Source: Pseudoips prasinana (lineage: Eukaryota; Arthropoda; Insecta; Lepidoptera; Nolidae). Taken from it: 64,000 nucleotides of DNA. Under the pieces are notes generated by a model that was not told the DNA's origin, did no database searches, and saw only the letters and a list, made by a program, of their open reading frames with translations. The DNA lies in NCBI GenBank assembly GCA_951640165.1, contig OX621251.1:28110893-28174892 (forward strand). Direction: 5' to 3'. The first letter of the stretch is position 1; each line of letters opens with the position of its first letter. This document shows positions 29,596 through 40,189 of this stretch, piece by piece. Made by a program: the position numbers and the translations under genes.

Positions 29596-30437
29596 ACTAT
29601 TACGAAATAAATTTTATTTTAAATGTTTGCATACGATCCATTTCATACTTATCTATATGTAAGTACCTAGAAATAATTATGTGTAATTAACAATATTACC
29701 ACAAACATGTTCTGACTGTGTGAATTAAAACTTTTTTTACGGGGATCGAACCCATACATGTAATTAAATGTAAGCACCCACCTTAACCACTACACCCATG
29801 TGCAGTCAATTTAAGTATAATATTGTATTTATTGTACGCCAAAAATTCCAACTGAATCACTAAACAGTTATAACAATAATTTACAAAGACTTATCGTTGG
29901 CTGTTATCTCTTTCAGACAACCTTGGGATGGACAAAAGTAGAAATTAATTAAAATATAGGTTGAACACAAACGTAATAGTAATGATAGCTAGCTTATATT
30001 AAACTCAATATAAGCTGGCTATTATTACTATTACGTTTAACATAAATATATTAAGTTTAATATAAGCTAGCTATCATTACTATTACGAAATAAAGTTTAT
30101 TTTAAATGTTTGCATACAATTCATTTCATACTTATCTATATGTAAGTACCAAGAAATAATTATGTGTACTTAACAATATTACCACAAACATGTTCTGACT
30201 GTGTGAATTAAAACATTTTTTTACGGGGATCGAACCCAAACATGTAATTAAATGTAACCACTACATCCATGTGCAGTCAATTTAAGTATAAATTCTATTT
30301 ATTGTATGCCAAAAATTCCAACTGAATCACTAAACAGTTATAACAATAATTTACAAAGACTTATCGTTGGCTGTTATCTCCTTCAGACAACCTTGGGATG
30401 GACAAAAGTAGAAAGAAATTAAAATATAGGTTGAACA
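29596..30437. repeat. Direct duplication of a roughly 362-bp segment
   Basis: Unit 1 (29596-29957) and unit 2 (30076-30437) are nearly identical, from 'attacgaaataaa' through 'ttgcatac', 'tgttctgactgtgtgaatta', 'cgttggctgttatctc' to 'aaatataggttgaaca'. Each holds an inverted tRNA-like head ('acggggatcgaaccc', 'ccactaca'). The spacer (29960-30075) has repeated and inverted 'ataagctagctatcattact' motifs. Confidence 0.8.
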
Positions 30438-30479
30438 TTGGTGTAACGAGTAAAAATTCTAAGAATAATAACGAGCTTT

Positions 30480-30712
30480 TAAGCTTTTCACGCTACAGGA
30501 TTCGATTCCCACCCAGGACAGTTTGTGTGCATGAACATGTCTGTTTGTCCTGAGCTGGGTGTAATTATATATACCTATAAGTATGAATTTACAAAAGAAA
30601 AGTAGTATACATATGTAGTATATCAGTTAAATGGTTTCCATAATACAAGCTCTGCTTAGTTTGGGATCAGATGGCCGTGTGTGAATAATGCCAGAGGATA
30701 TTATTATTATTA
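30480..30712 (+). mobile_element. SINE-B copy, head degenerate
   Basis: 'gattcgattcccacccagg', 'gaacatgtctgtttgtcctg', 'tacaagctctgcttagtttg', end 'gatcagatggccgtgtgtga' and a TATTATT tail. The A box is lost. Confidence 0.75.
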
Positions 30713-31280
30713 TGTCTTTTAAAATTTAATTTGAAATCAAGGGCTCCACTTAGTATGCTAAAAGCCATACAAATTATTAATGAAGTACCTACCTAGGCAA
30801 GGTAGGTATTTAATTCTGGATTTTGGAGGTTAAAGTATTTAGTTCGTGTGACTTTGGGTGACCGCTTAAGCGTTAACTGTAGCTATGTTTAAGTAAAGTA
30901 GGTCATTTACTAAATGAGCGGCTTGACTGGGGAAGTATATACCTTACTGAATGTACTCCAGGCAATTTTATTAATTTCATTGTGTACCATGGTTGATCCT
31001 GGCTTACAGGAGTTGCAGTGGTGGATAAGATGGAGAGACTTGTCTTATACAAAAACATTTTTTTAAGTAGTAGCAAAAATTCAGTACTGCGCGTTACAAA
31101 ACAAGGGTTTTTTTAAAATTTTAATGTTGAAATGTTTCATGAGTCCTTTACGGTATTGGATATGCTGAATTTATTCAAAATACATTTAATTTGTACTGAA
31201 ATTGGCAAAATTAATATAATTACAAGAATTATAATCAGTTTAGATTTATAAAAAACGTCTAAAGGATTGGGGTGCAATTA
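30713..31280. other. No gene recognised
   Basis: AT-rich unassigned DNA. Confidence 0.4.
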
Positions 31281-31451
31281 TAAAAGTAAAAGTTTGTGAG
31301 TATGGATGTTTGTTACTCTTTCACGCAAAAACTACTAAATGGATTTTGATGAAACTTTGTAGTAATATAGCTTATACATATGTATATCCGAATAACACAT
31401 AGGCTGTAATTTATAAAGATTAACGCGGGTGAAACAGCGGGGCCCAGCTAG
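31281..31451 (+). mobile_element. Short Helitron
   Basis: Starts near 'aaaagtttgtgagtatgg', carries 'ctctttcacgcaaaaactac' and 'tatccgaataacacataggc', and ends 'cggggcccagctagt', the CTAG|T Helitron end with a GC subterminal region. Confidence 0.7.
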
Positions 31452-31648
31452 TTTGCTATAAAACAACCTACTTGTAAGCAAATTGTAACCAAATTTAAAT
31501 CAAACAAAAATCTGTAATCATCAAAAGTCGTGCACATCTATTGCACAACATTGCTATTGTTTACATTTTTAATAAATGTTGCTGACAAAAAGAAAATGTG
31601 CTTAACATTCAGCCTATTCAATGCGCCTAAATTGTCGTCACTATACAC

Positions 31649-31852
31649 GGGGCAGAAAGGTTCTTGAGTGGCGACCACGAACCGGAAGACGCAGCGTGGG
31701 CAGGCCCCCTACAAGATGGACCGATGATCTTGTGAGGGTCGCTGGAAATCGCTGGATGCGGATAGCGCAAGACCGGCAATTGTGAACATCTTTGGGTGAG
31801 GCCTTTGTCCCGCAGTGGGCGTCTTTCGGCTGATTTGATGATGATGATGCAT
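31649..31852 (+). pseudogene. RTE LINE 3' end
   Basis: The plus frame reads LEWRPRTGRRSVGRPPTRW, TDDLVRVAGNRWMRIAQ, a stop where family members have Trp, then SLGEAFVPQWASFG. That is the RTE C-terminus. It is followed by 'ctgatttgatgatgatgatg', the tandem tail. The 172-codon minus frame over this stretch is its antisense shadow. Confidence 0.8.
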
Positions 31853-31854
31853 GG

Positions 31855-32153
31855 TGTAACATAATTGCTGGGCGAAACGAAAGAGAGGTAGGGCACAACG
31901 TTCATTCGCTCAAAGAGAAGCCCGACTGGGAAAGTAACTCCACCTAACAGAAGAAATTCCTTAATAACAACATTAATAATTTTTATGTTATGTTTCTGCG
32001 TGTAAGTAAGGTCTTCAGAGCTCATCGGGGTGGGGGAAAGGGCAGCAACACTTGTTTGCTGACTCTTAAAGGCTGGCAACGTACCCGCGACGCCTCTGGT
32101 CTTGTATACATGGGCGGCGGTGATAACTAACAACAGGTGACCCAATTGCTCAA
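31855..32153 (+). repeat. Dispersed repeat A, near complete
   Basis: 'agaagcccgactgggaaagt', 'ccttaataacaacattaata', 'gagctcatcggggtggggg', 'gctggcaacgtacccgcgac', 'catgggcggcggtgataac', and A run at 32150. Poly-A ended, so probably a retroelement. Confidence 0.65.
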
Positions 32154-32200
32154 AAAAAAAACCTAAGGAGCGGTATCTACCTATGAAACTAAACTCACTA

Positions 32201-32330
32201 ATAACCTAGGACATTATTTACACGCGGCCTTCTGATCCCTAACTAAGCAAATCTTGTACTATGGAAACCAGATAACTGATATACGTACTACATGTACTAC
32301 TTTTCTTTTGTAAAAACGTACTTACATACA
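32201..32330 (-). mobile_element. SINE-B 3' half, inverted
   Basis: 'cctaggacattatttacacg', 'aagcaaatcttgtactatgg', 'aaccagataactgatat'. Stops at the Helitron that starts near 32331. Confidence 0.7.
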
Positions 32331-32333
32331 TAC

Positions 32334-32505
32334 ACTAATATTATAAAGGCGAAAGTTTGTGAGTGTATATGTTTATTACTCTTTCACGCAAAACTACTTA
32401 ACGAATTTTGGTGAAACCTCGTAGTAATTTAGCTTATATATCCGAATAACATATAGGCTATAATTTAGACAGTTGAAACGGGTATCCCTGGGGCACAGCC
32501 AGTTA
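32334..32505 (+). mobile_element. Short Helitron
   Basis: 'ctaatattataaaggcgaaa', 'ctctttcacgcaaaactact', 'tatccgaataacatatagg', degenerate end 'ctggggcacagccagt'. The CTAG end is mutated to CCAG. Confidence 0.65.
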
Positions 32506-32509
32506 TATA

Positions 32510-32930
32510 TAAAAAAGAACATAATGTATATCCCCAATTCAAATACATCAGGAAAAGGGTCGTAATTTTGACCTATATATCCCCTAGATTCGCCATCCGT
32601 ACATAATAGCACATATTTGTATAATACCGAGTCCGTTCACGGTTGAATCGTTTGAGTGATCAAAGCGTGTCTAATCGTGCGATGGGTTTGGCCACTATGC
32701 CCTGGAGGTGGCCACTAGTGATCGTAAATAGCACTTTAGATATTAGGCATAATGACTGTTTTTATTATTCCGTGTTATGTGTTTCTATATTTCAGTGTAT
32801 TGCATGCTTGTAATGTCCCGAACTGCCGACTGAGCGAGTGATAAGGTTTTTATTTTGAGTTGCAGAACTTTAAGTAAAGAGGAGGTAATACTATAAAATA
32901 TCAAAACGAAAGCTTGATGACTGACATGAC
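32510..32930. other. No gene recognised
   Basis: AT-rich. The 72-codon minus frame at 32394-32612 lies partly in the Helitron. Confidence 0.4.
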
Positions 32931-33140
32931 TGTACGTGTGGCGCAGCGGCTAAGACAGTCACCTAGCACCTTCGTGCCCGGGGTTCGATTCCCGCGCCGG
33001 AAAACTATACGTGTGACCCATAAATAGTTGTTCTGAGTATGGATGTAATTTGTGTCCATGTATTATACATAGGTATGTTCGTAAAGTGCCCCGCGACGCA
33101 GGAATTAGATTCCTAGACGGGCGTTGTCTTAAAAAAATAA
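32931..33140 (+). mobile_element. SINE-C copy, full length
   Basis: A box 'gtgtggcgcagcggctaaga', B box 'cggggttcgattcccgcgcc', 'gtgacccataaatagttgtt', 3' end 'cgacgcaggaattagattcc' and 'cgttgtcttaaaaaa'. Confidence 0.8.
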
Positions 33141-33191
33141 TTTGGTATAGATGTCATATCAAACATTAATACGTAATAAAAATAAATAAAT

Positions 33192-33450
33192 AAATATCCT
33201 GGGACATTATTCACACACGGTCATCTGATTCCAAACTAAGCAGAGCTTGTACCATGGAAACCAGATAACTGATATACTACATATACTATTTTTCTTTTGT
33301 AAATACATACTTATATAGATAATTTACACCCAGACTCGGGACAAACAGACATGTTCATGCACACAAATATTTGTCCCGGGTGGGAATCGAACCCACGACC
33401 TGCGGCGTGAAAGGCAGCGTATCTACCAACCACGCCAACAGGCCTGTCAA
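33192..33450 (-). mobile_element. SINE-B copy, full length, inverted
   Basis: From 'tcctgggacattattcacac' to 'ccaaccacgccaacaggcct'. The B box reads 'gggaatcgaacccacgacc'. One of the best-preserved copies. Confidence 0.85.
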
Positions 33451-33501
33451 AAAAAAAAAGTAGCCTTTATCTTATTTAAAGTCATTAGTATATAACTAAA
33501 C

Positions 33502-33825
33502 CTAAGACAGTGAATTTACAAAAACGCAATGCTTTTCAGTACAAGGAACTTGTTGAAAGTGATGAAATCCAATTGGAAGCCATTTTGACTCGTATGGAAC
33601 GCGGGATTCAATTTTGATGACAAAGTTCGCTTTTGAGGTAGAAATGTATTGGGCATCTACTGACTTTCGTTCGCGATTTACAGACCAGCCAAGGAAGACC
33701 TGTCTCTCCATTGGAAATATACGTGACAGTATATCAGCATACAGTAGAAGCTTGCCTTTCTTCGCTTCATATCTATTTTGCTCATTATTGGGTTTTTGTA
33801 GTGTATCTTGTTGATGTGCAAACAA
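33502..33825 (-). CDS. Hypothetical 107-residue frame, doubtful
   Basis: An ATG-to-stop frame on the minus strand lying outside every repeat recognised here. The predicted protein is basic and charged at the N-terminus (NRYEAKKGKLLLYADILS, then NRERKSVDAQY) and has no signal peptide, membrane segment or motif I recognise. It could be a fragment of an unlisted transposon, a long chance frame, or a small gene. Codon use is not clearly distinct from the surroundings. No splice or promoter evidence was found. Kept only because it is the longest unexplained frame in a repeat-free stretch of this part of the window. Confidence 0.15.
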   Translation of the reverse strand: MFAHQQDTLQKPNNEQNRYEAKKGKLLLYADILSRIFPMERQVFLGWSVNRERKSVDAQYISTSKANFVIKIESRVPYESKWLPIGFHHFQQVPCTEKHCVFVNSLS

Positions 33826-33893
33826 ATTTAGTCTGTATTATTTCCTGCTTTAAGGTACTGATCTATTAAAGCGTTGGTACAAAAAGAAACTGA

Positions 33894-34130
33894 GGGACTA
33901 CCGGCTAAATCTCCGAACATCGGGATAGTGATCGGCGTTCAAATAAATAAAGGTTAAAAAAGAATTAATCAATGGTTAACTCGGCTTCCAAGAGCACATG
34001 TGACGTCAGAAATGGTCCGGAATCGATTTTAAACGTCGAAGCCGATTTAATGATTGATTAAGTCATTTTTAACCTTTATTTATTTGAACGCCGATCACTA
34101 TCCCGATGTTTGGCGACTTAGCCGGTAGCC
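33894..34130 (+). mobile_element. MITE-2, diverged subfamily
   Basis: Foldback of about 237 bp. The arm interior is 'catcgggatagtgatcggcg' in place of the cattta block of the other copies, but 'ttcaaataaataaaggtta', 'catgtgacgtcagaaatgg' and 'cgatttaatgattgattaag' are shared. It shows that the family has at least two lineages here. Confidence 0.75.
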
Positions 34131-34132
34131 CA

Positions 34133-34300
34133 CCTGTCTCGTCAGGCGTTCGCGTGTTCAACCGATAATGGCTACTTGGGTTCAAATCCCAGAACGGTCC
34201 AAAAAATATTTTTGTGATTTTATAGGAGTCCAGCGGGTCTCGAACCTACCAATCCGGGATAGGCGCTCTGCATTAAGTAGTAGTAGGTCTTGTTTAATTT
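34133..34300 (+). mobile_element. SINE-D head fragment
   Basis: 'gcgttcgcgtgttcaaccg', 'tgggttcaaatcccagaac', 'tttttgtgattttataggag': SINE-D A/B-box region, then diverged. Confidence 0.5.
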
Positions 34301-34333
34301 GGGTGGCGGCTATATCATTATATGGGCGCTACT

Positions 34334-34434
34334 CAAAAGAAATAAAAAAACTTGTCAAGAGGTAACTGGAAGATAATAATGTTTTTTTATTATCATCTTC
34401 CAGTTACATCTTGACAAGTTTTTTGATTTCTTTG
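34334..34434. repeat. Inverted repeat, about 47-bp arms, 8-bp loop
   Basis: Left arm 34334-34380, loop gttttttt, right arm 34389-34434. About four differences between the arms, so it is real and not brand new. The core arm sequence is 'cttgtcaag' ... 'gtaactggaagat'. Confidence 0.85.
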
Positions 34435-34447
34435 ATATTTCGGGCAT

Positions 34448-34712
34448 AAAGTAAAGTAACCGATATAGCCGTAAGAATTGCCAAGCTGAAGTGGCAGAGG
34501 GCAGGGCACATAGCTCGTAGAGCCGACGGCCGCTGGGGCAGATAGGTTCTCGAGTGGCGACCACGAACCGGAAGACGCAGCGTGGGCAGGCCTCCTACAA
34601 GACGGACCGATGATCTTGTGAGGGTCGCTGGAAATCGCTGGATGCGCAAGACCGGTAATTGTGGAGATCTTTGGGAGAGGCCTTTGTCCAGCAGTGGACG
34701 TCTTTCGGCTGA
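34448..34712 (+). pseudogene. RTE LINE 3' end
   Basis: Reads KVTDIAVRIAKLKWQRAGHI, ARRADGRWGR, stop, VLEWRPRTGRRSVGRPPT, DDLVRVAGNRWM, then a 7-bp deletion shifts the frame. Ends 'cagcagtggacgtctttcgg'. It is longer than 31649 at its 5' side. Antisense open frames (34393-34836) are shadows. Confidence 0.8.
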
Positions 34713-34729
34713 TAAGATGATCTTTTGGA

Positions 34730-34835
34730 CAAAGAAAGTTGTTTAAGTCGCCCAATAGGCTTCTGAAATGGCTTAAAGGCTGCTTTTTGATGACTGCAGC
34801 TGGTAGCGACAGCTTAACGTGCCCTCTAAAGCACA
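34730..34835 (+). repeat. Repeat K fragment
   Basis: 'aagtcgcccaataggcttct', 'gaaatggcttaaaggctg', 'cagcttaacgtgccctctaa' match repeat K (23070-23110 and 23455-23500). Confidence 0.6.
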
Positions 34836-35439
34836 TATGTCTTACTTAGTTCACTGTTATCTATTAAGATCTATCAGGGGCTCCATTATCTGTATTATTA
34901 AGTAACGGGTCACTCATTTTAGAGTCAGAAAAAAGCATATTTGTGTCACCCCTAGATAAACAGGTGTGAAATAATGTTAAAATAAAAAGGCATACATTAC
35001 GTGCATTCTAACTGTAACCGTCATGTTCAAAAGGCAACTTAATTGAAGGCCGAGCTCAACGTAAGGGCGTACCTAGAAAATGAAGGGTCGTTATGAACGC
35101 CTGTTGTAATAAATGCGTGTATCCACAAAAATTGCGTTTAACTTCTAATAAAATTAACTTTGTCACTAAATAAAACAATGCGTTGGTAAAATTTGATATG
35201 CTCTTTTACTTTATTGAAACATAATTAATTCAACTTACTCGCAACTTACTTGTGATGACGAGGGATAAAGGGAAATCATTAAAAACTAAAAAATTAAATG
35301 TTTATCATTTAGGTATACTAGAGCAAGTCAAGATACACATATAATAACAAACCGAATGTATGAATTACAGGATATATGGTGAATATAAACTCCTCAATAT
35401 TATGTTCTTCTTAGTTTTAAATTAATAATATTAAATAAT
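34836..35439. other. No gene recognised
   Basis: AT-rich unassigned DNA. Confidence 0.4.
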
Positions 35440-35700
35440 AAATAAATATTATGGGAAAAGGCGCACACTGCGATCTGATCCCAAACTAGGACGAGCCTAT
35501 ACTCTGGCAACCAGACAACTTATGACCATACTTATATATTTATAAATACATACATATTATGCATAAATTGCACTCAGACACAGAAAAATTAATCGTGCTC
35601 ATCACACAAAGATTTGTGTTGGTGGAAATCGAACTCACGACCTTTGGTTAAGTAGTTAGGGTCACTAACCACTACAAAAATAGGCTAATAGTATTTAAAA
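35440..35700 (-). mobile_element. SINE-H copy, inverted
   Basis: 'gcgatctgatcccaaactag', 'ggcaaccagacaacttatg', 'cgtgctcatcacacaaaga', reverse B box 'ggaaatcgaactcacgacc', reverse A box 'aaccactacaaaaatagg'. Related to 63540-63795. Confidence 0.65.
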
Positions 35701-37374
35701 TATAGTAGGTCGAACGACTTTAATACAGGTACATTAATTATTTTGTGACATTTAATATTGAAAACAGATTTTATAGTAAATTACGTAGATTATTTTATTT
35801 TGTAATATATAAAAAATATCATATAAATTTTATTTACTCTTAGATATTGAGATTCTTATTGAATTCCTATATATAATATGAAACCTACCTACCTACTTTT
35901 CCAAGCTTTAATTTTTTTAATTTTATTTATTTATTATTGATAAAAAGTACACATTTAAGTTTTTGACATTTTTGCCAAACTGCACAGCAGTTTGTCGGCA
36001 ACTTTATTCGGCAATTTTTATTTTATATACATTGTGTATAATTTTAATGACGTGCATAAAAGTACCCTAGGTGAAATAAATATTTTTTATTCTAATTCTT
36101 TCACATTATATTAAACATTATCATTTTTCATTTAACAGATAAACGCCGATATGGCGCAATAATAAAAGATATCTACACACTCAAAACTAAAGACTCTCCG
36201 CTCTCTTTTATGTATAAAATATAATTTTCTCAAAGAGAATCAGAGCGCAACCACCAGATACAATAAAATTAGCGCAGGCTATTTCCTTCACAAAAAACAC
36301 CGCAAAAATCTTCAAAGAGAACGCTCAGAAATTACTTTGATATTTTTTTCCCTTTTAACTAACTATGAATTTTAAAAGTGTAATCTTGCTTATAGGCGTA
36401 ATCTTTGAGAAAAGTCTAGGTTGGATTAAGCTGGGATTAAGTAGATGGTTTGGGAATTATTTAGTGGTTCAAGACTGGATTAGTATTGGGTAATATTGGA
36501 AGATGTTGAAGGTTCATTTTCTTTTTTACGGGTGGATTGTGTTTGATCTTGTATTTTTAAAATGGCTGCCACTTTGGTGTAGCGGTAGCGTTTTCATTCA
36601 TGAATCAGCCCCGATAGAAAAATAAATCAGTGTCAACATTCATTCATTGTTTTTTTTTAAGTTTCTGGCTCAAATCGTGGTAAGTGGTTGCCGTATTCTG
36701 TTCGAGCTGGAGTTTAATTTCTTAGTCAAGCTATGCTAAAAGTAAAACAAGTAGTATTTACTGTCTTTCGTTTTGGTGACAATTTTTATGCTTGATTTCA
36801 GTGCTCAACCACACGGGTGTTCTGCGTAGTTAAGGATGAGATTGCATTGTGTTAGTTATCCCAAAATATTTATTTACTTATCTAAAGCTTTCTTAGATAA
36901 TCTGATGGGGATTAACACAAGAAAATAAATCTCCGTTAGGCAAAAAACATTACTTACACAAATGCTTCGAAATATATACAAAAAAAAATCTCTTAAATTC
37001 TCCACTACATTCCTAATCCTAAGCTTTCAGTAACTGGTGAACAAATGTAGGGTGGGATCGATTGCCGCTGGTCCCTTAAGCCCCAGTTAAGGGTCCAACC
37101 GATTTCTTTATATTCACTTATCTTGCTACTGTATATTGAGTAACAGGGAATAACGCTCCAGACGAATCGAAAGATTTTTCAGTTGTGGGAAATGTTAAGT
37201 ACATTTACAGGTACAGTCGAACACGATAGTCTGGCATTGATCTAATGTTAGCCTGTTAATGTTTTTAAGATATTCATTTATGATGGAGAAAAGTAGAAAA
37301 CTTTATTTAATTATAATTTCATTTCATGTTTACTGTTAGCATTTCACTGCAACGCTGGACAATCAGGTAAGCGG
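35701..37374. other. Largely unassigned AT-rich DNA
   Basis: The longest stretch without a clear repeat. Only 36550-36600 (gccactttggtgtagcgg) looks like a decayed SINE-D head. No splice-bounded exon or long frame was found on either strand. It could hold regulatory DNA, but nothing shows this directly. Confidence 0.4.
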
Positions 37375-37640
37375 GGATCGAATAATCTAGGTGAATGTAA
37401 TAATAAGAACATGGTATCTGAGTCGACAAGATAGCTTCCCAAACGAGTTGGATTCTACGATTGACCTCCTTCTCGAAGTTGGACCTAGTTGGATGGTCTG
37501 CCCTAGGTAATTATACTTTTCTAAAACTTCGAGTACAGAGTCTGCAATCTTAAATTGAGTGGGTATAACATGGATGTTCGAAATGATGTTCGTCTTATCC
37601 ATGTTCATTTTCAGACCCACTTGTTAACAGACTCTGTTGA
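37375..37640 (-). pseudogene. RTE-type LINE, RT palm/thumb fragment
   Basis: The minus frame reads GLKMNMDKTNIISNIHVIPT, DSVLEVLEKYNYLGQTIQLG, then a frameshift after which the other frame gives FEKEVNRRIQL. This is the region after the YADD box in RTE-type reverse transcriptases. Both ends are truncated and it has stops. Confidence 0.75.
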
Positions 37641-38108
37641 CAACTTGGTTATGAAATGGAATGATTATTTTGTTAGATGATCGAAATATTTACATATCTT
37701 TCGATCCCAGTAGACTGGTCTTTGAGTCATAGGCCTATATAATACATTTACTTTTAATTTGTACATTTAAATTTATGTTTCGCTAATTCATGTTTTAGTT
37801 CCTTCTGTGAGTGAGAGAGATAGCCAGAGCTCATCGGGGAATATTGTAAGCGTGAATGCTGCATATAACTACTTGTTGGCTAAATTTGTCTTATAATAAT
37901 CAGCAGTGCAATTGCGACTCGAACACGAAGGGTTTCTTACTACCGTAATAAATTGATAATCGTAGAGCAAAACATATGGAAATTTCACGTTATTTCAAAC
38001 CCCTCGTATGCAGTATTTATGGAGCACGAAAGATTGTAGAATATTTATTAAAGCTTAAATACGTATAAAATTTATTTTATAGTATTTTTAAAAAGTCTCT
38101 CTCTCTAA
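37641..38108. other. No gene; scrap of repeat A
   Basis: 37800-37870 (tgtgagtgagagag, gccagagctcatcgggg) is a decayed piece of repeat A. The rest is unassigned. Confidence 0.4.
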
Positions 38109-38143
38109 AGAGAGTATTACAGTATTCAACTGTAATACTCTCT
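38109..38143. repeat. Perfect inverted repeat, 15-bp arms, 5-bp loop
   Basis: 'agagagtattacagt' (38109-38123), loop attca, 'actgtaatactctct' (38129-38143). Confidence 0.9.
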
Positions 38144-38349
38144 GAAATATTAAGATTAAGAAAATACTGGCTACCTGTAATGATAATTTCGTACAGTTGG
38201 TTTTAATAGCTCAACGTTTTATCCTAAAACCAAAAAAAGCTTTAAAACAATACAAAGAAAGCAGTCCTGACATAGACAACACACATCAACATCTTATAGA
38301 ACCGAGTAAGTGCAAGCAGATGGCTATTAAGAGCCCGTGCACCTGAATC

Positions 38350-38833
38350 AGTAACCTACCCGCGTTAAACTTTATGAATTACTAGCTGTGCCCCGTGGTT
38401 TTACCCGCGTTAAGCTTTATAAATTATCACAGCTCCTCCCCAGTAGATGACAGAGTGATAATATGTAGCCTATATGTTGACCCGAGTTTTCAGTAATATT
38501 CATGCAAAATTTGAAGTAAATCCATGCAGTACTTTTTGAGTTTAGCCCGGACATACATACAGACAAACAGACAAAAATTCTAAAAACTATATTTTTGGCT
38601 TCGATATCGATTGTAGATCACGCCCCAAGTATCCTTTCAAAAAAATATTCAATGTACAATTTTGACTTTCCTACGATTTTATTATATGTATAGATATAGA
38701 TATTTCCATTTAGACGTAAGCTATATTCAAAGTTTCATCTAAATCCGTTCGGTAGTTTTTGCGTGAAAGAAGAAACATCCATACATCTAAAGATCCATAC
38801 TCACAGACTTTCGCATTTATAATATTAGTAGGA
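38350..38833 (-). mobile_element. Helitron containing a second Helitron
   Basis: Outer pieces: 'acccgcgttaaactttatg' (38360) and 'taagctatattcaaagtttc', 'aatccgttcggtagtttttg', 'cgcatttataatattagtag' (38715-38833), which join as one short Helitron. The inner element occupies 38384-38697. Confidence 0.7.
38384..38697 (-). mobile_element. Helitron of the long subfamily, nested
   Basis: Minus-strand element starting TCTATACATATAATAAAATC and ending in a GC hairpin region and CAGCTAG. It sits exactly between A and T of the host Helitron, the standard Helitron target. The body includes 'tagcccggacatacatacag' and 'cgatatcgattgtagatcac'. Non-coding. Confidence 0.8.
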
Positions 38834-39079
38834 TTTAAAGTTGTGCTCAAACGGTCAGTTGCATTTATGCTGAGGTTTTCTTTAAAGTATACTTCGTTGT
38901 TAGAGGTGATGAAAATCCCACCTGATGATAAGCGGAGATATAGTCTAGGGTACCTACTAATTTTGGCAATGGATAAACGTTGTATTTGTCTGGAAACATG
39001 AAGAGAAAGAACTCTGCAGCTTGGCCGTGCAGCATGGCTACCACAAGTTCATGTAGCTTAACTCCTCGCTAATGTTTGC

Positions 39080-39870
39080 AGTTCAATTCTATTCAATTCT
39101 TTATTCATAAGAAACATGGTAAATGGTTACAGATGGTCATGAAAAATAAGTACATACATGTTTCGCCAGTTTGGCATGCAAAAAATTTCAAATTAATTTA
39201 TGTTATACTTAGATACCTAATGTTAAATTACATTTCATACATACATAATCATATTGATAACAAAATAAAACAATAATAAGTGCCAAAAAATATAAACATA
39301 ATTTTAATAATAATAATGTCAATACTTGTTTAAAATCAATTTACATGTCATTGAACTTACAGTCTAAATACTCTTTGACGCTATGTAAAACCTATATTGT
39401 AAAAAGAGCTTGAATAATCTGCATTAAATATGTTTAGAGACGTTGACTCTCTTACGCATTTTGGAATATTATTATATAATTTAATGGCCATATCCACACA
39501 ACTTTTTTTATACAGTGCAGTATTCGGAATATGTGACAATACCAGTCTCTGCGGGTTTCTAACTGACCGTGGGAATATTTTTTTTGTAGTCGAGAAGAGA
39601 TGCAAGTTTTGTCTAGCAAACATACAAATTTCAAAAATGTACATAGATGGAAGTGTTAGCAACTTCAGCTTATCAAAGTATGGTTTAAAAAAGACTCATA
39701 TGGACGTATTCCCACAATTGCTCGTATACATTTTTTTCAACGATAAAGTTGAATTACCCCACAATAGCAAACCACACAATAGTTTTTTCAGTACATTAAC
39801 TAGCACCGCCCCTAGCAAAAACTTCAATAAACTTGTGTATACTAAAAAGCGCTAAGTTTAATCAAGTATG
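39080..39870 (-). pseudogene. LINE 3' end (Jockey/CR1 group), inverted
   Basis: Minus reading gives CIRAIVGIRPYES, then LLTLPSMYIFEICMFARQN, a central block, and MAIKLYNNIPKCVRES near the stop at 39381. The order and motifs are those after the reverse-transcriptase core. Frameshifts near 39700 separate the first two blocks. The 3' untranslated part runs to 'gaataaagaattgaataga' (39110-39085). The 141-codon plus frame here is antisense. Confidence 0.8.
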
Positions 39871-39881
39871 TTAACTATATG

Positions 39882-39945
39882 GAGTTGTGGTAGATGCTGT
39901 GAAAGAGGAAGCGAAACGTTTGGTACGGTAAGATGGAATTTCAAA
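39882..39945 (-). pseudogene. Small LINE coding scrap
   Basis: The minus reading IPSYRTKRFASSFTAS matches the C-terminal coding block of the LINE at 3021-3293. Confidence 0.5.
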
Positions 39946-40053
39946 CAATTCCGTACCGTGACTAAATATCTTTAGCTTGTAAGGGTCTAAACTAGACAAC
40001 GCCTAATGGAGCTTAGACAATTGACTTTTACTGTCAAAACTAGACAACTTAAT

Positions 40054-40178
40054 ATCAGCACATCAAGCTACCCCAATCTGTCAAATTTCCCCAGTTGAAA
40101 GTGAACTTTATGCTTTTATGATAAAGTTGAAAATCTATAAAAGAAATGTGACAGATTGGGGTAGCTGGATGTGCTGGC
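40054..40178 (+). mobile_element. MITE-1, ends eroded
   Basis: 'cagcacatcaagctacccca', 'aaagttgaaaatctataaaa' and 'gggtagctggatgtgctgg' are intact; the outermost CAGACGC/GCGTCTG are lost. Confidence 0.75.
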
Positions 40179-40189
40179 CTACATTTGGT

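Noticed and set aside
31627..32145. 172-codon minus frame
   Set aside because: Antisense of the RTE coding end plus repeat A. The same antisense peptide appears at 34404-34649 because the RTE fragment is repeated.
34393..34836. 147-codon minus frame
   Set aside because: Antisense of the RTE fragment at 34448-34712.
39430..39855. 141-codon plus frame
   Set aside because: Antisense of a LINE whose minus-strand motifs (LTLPSMYIFEICMFARQN) are recognisable.
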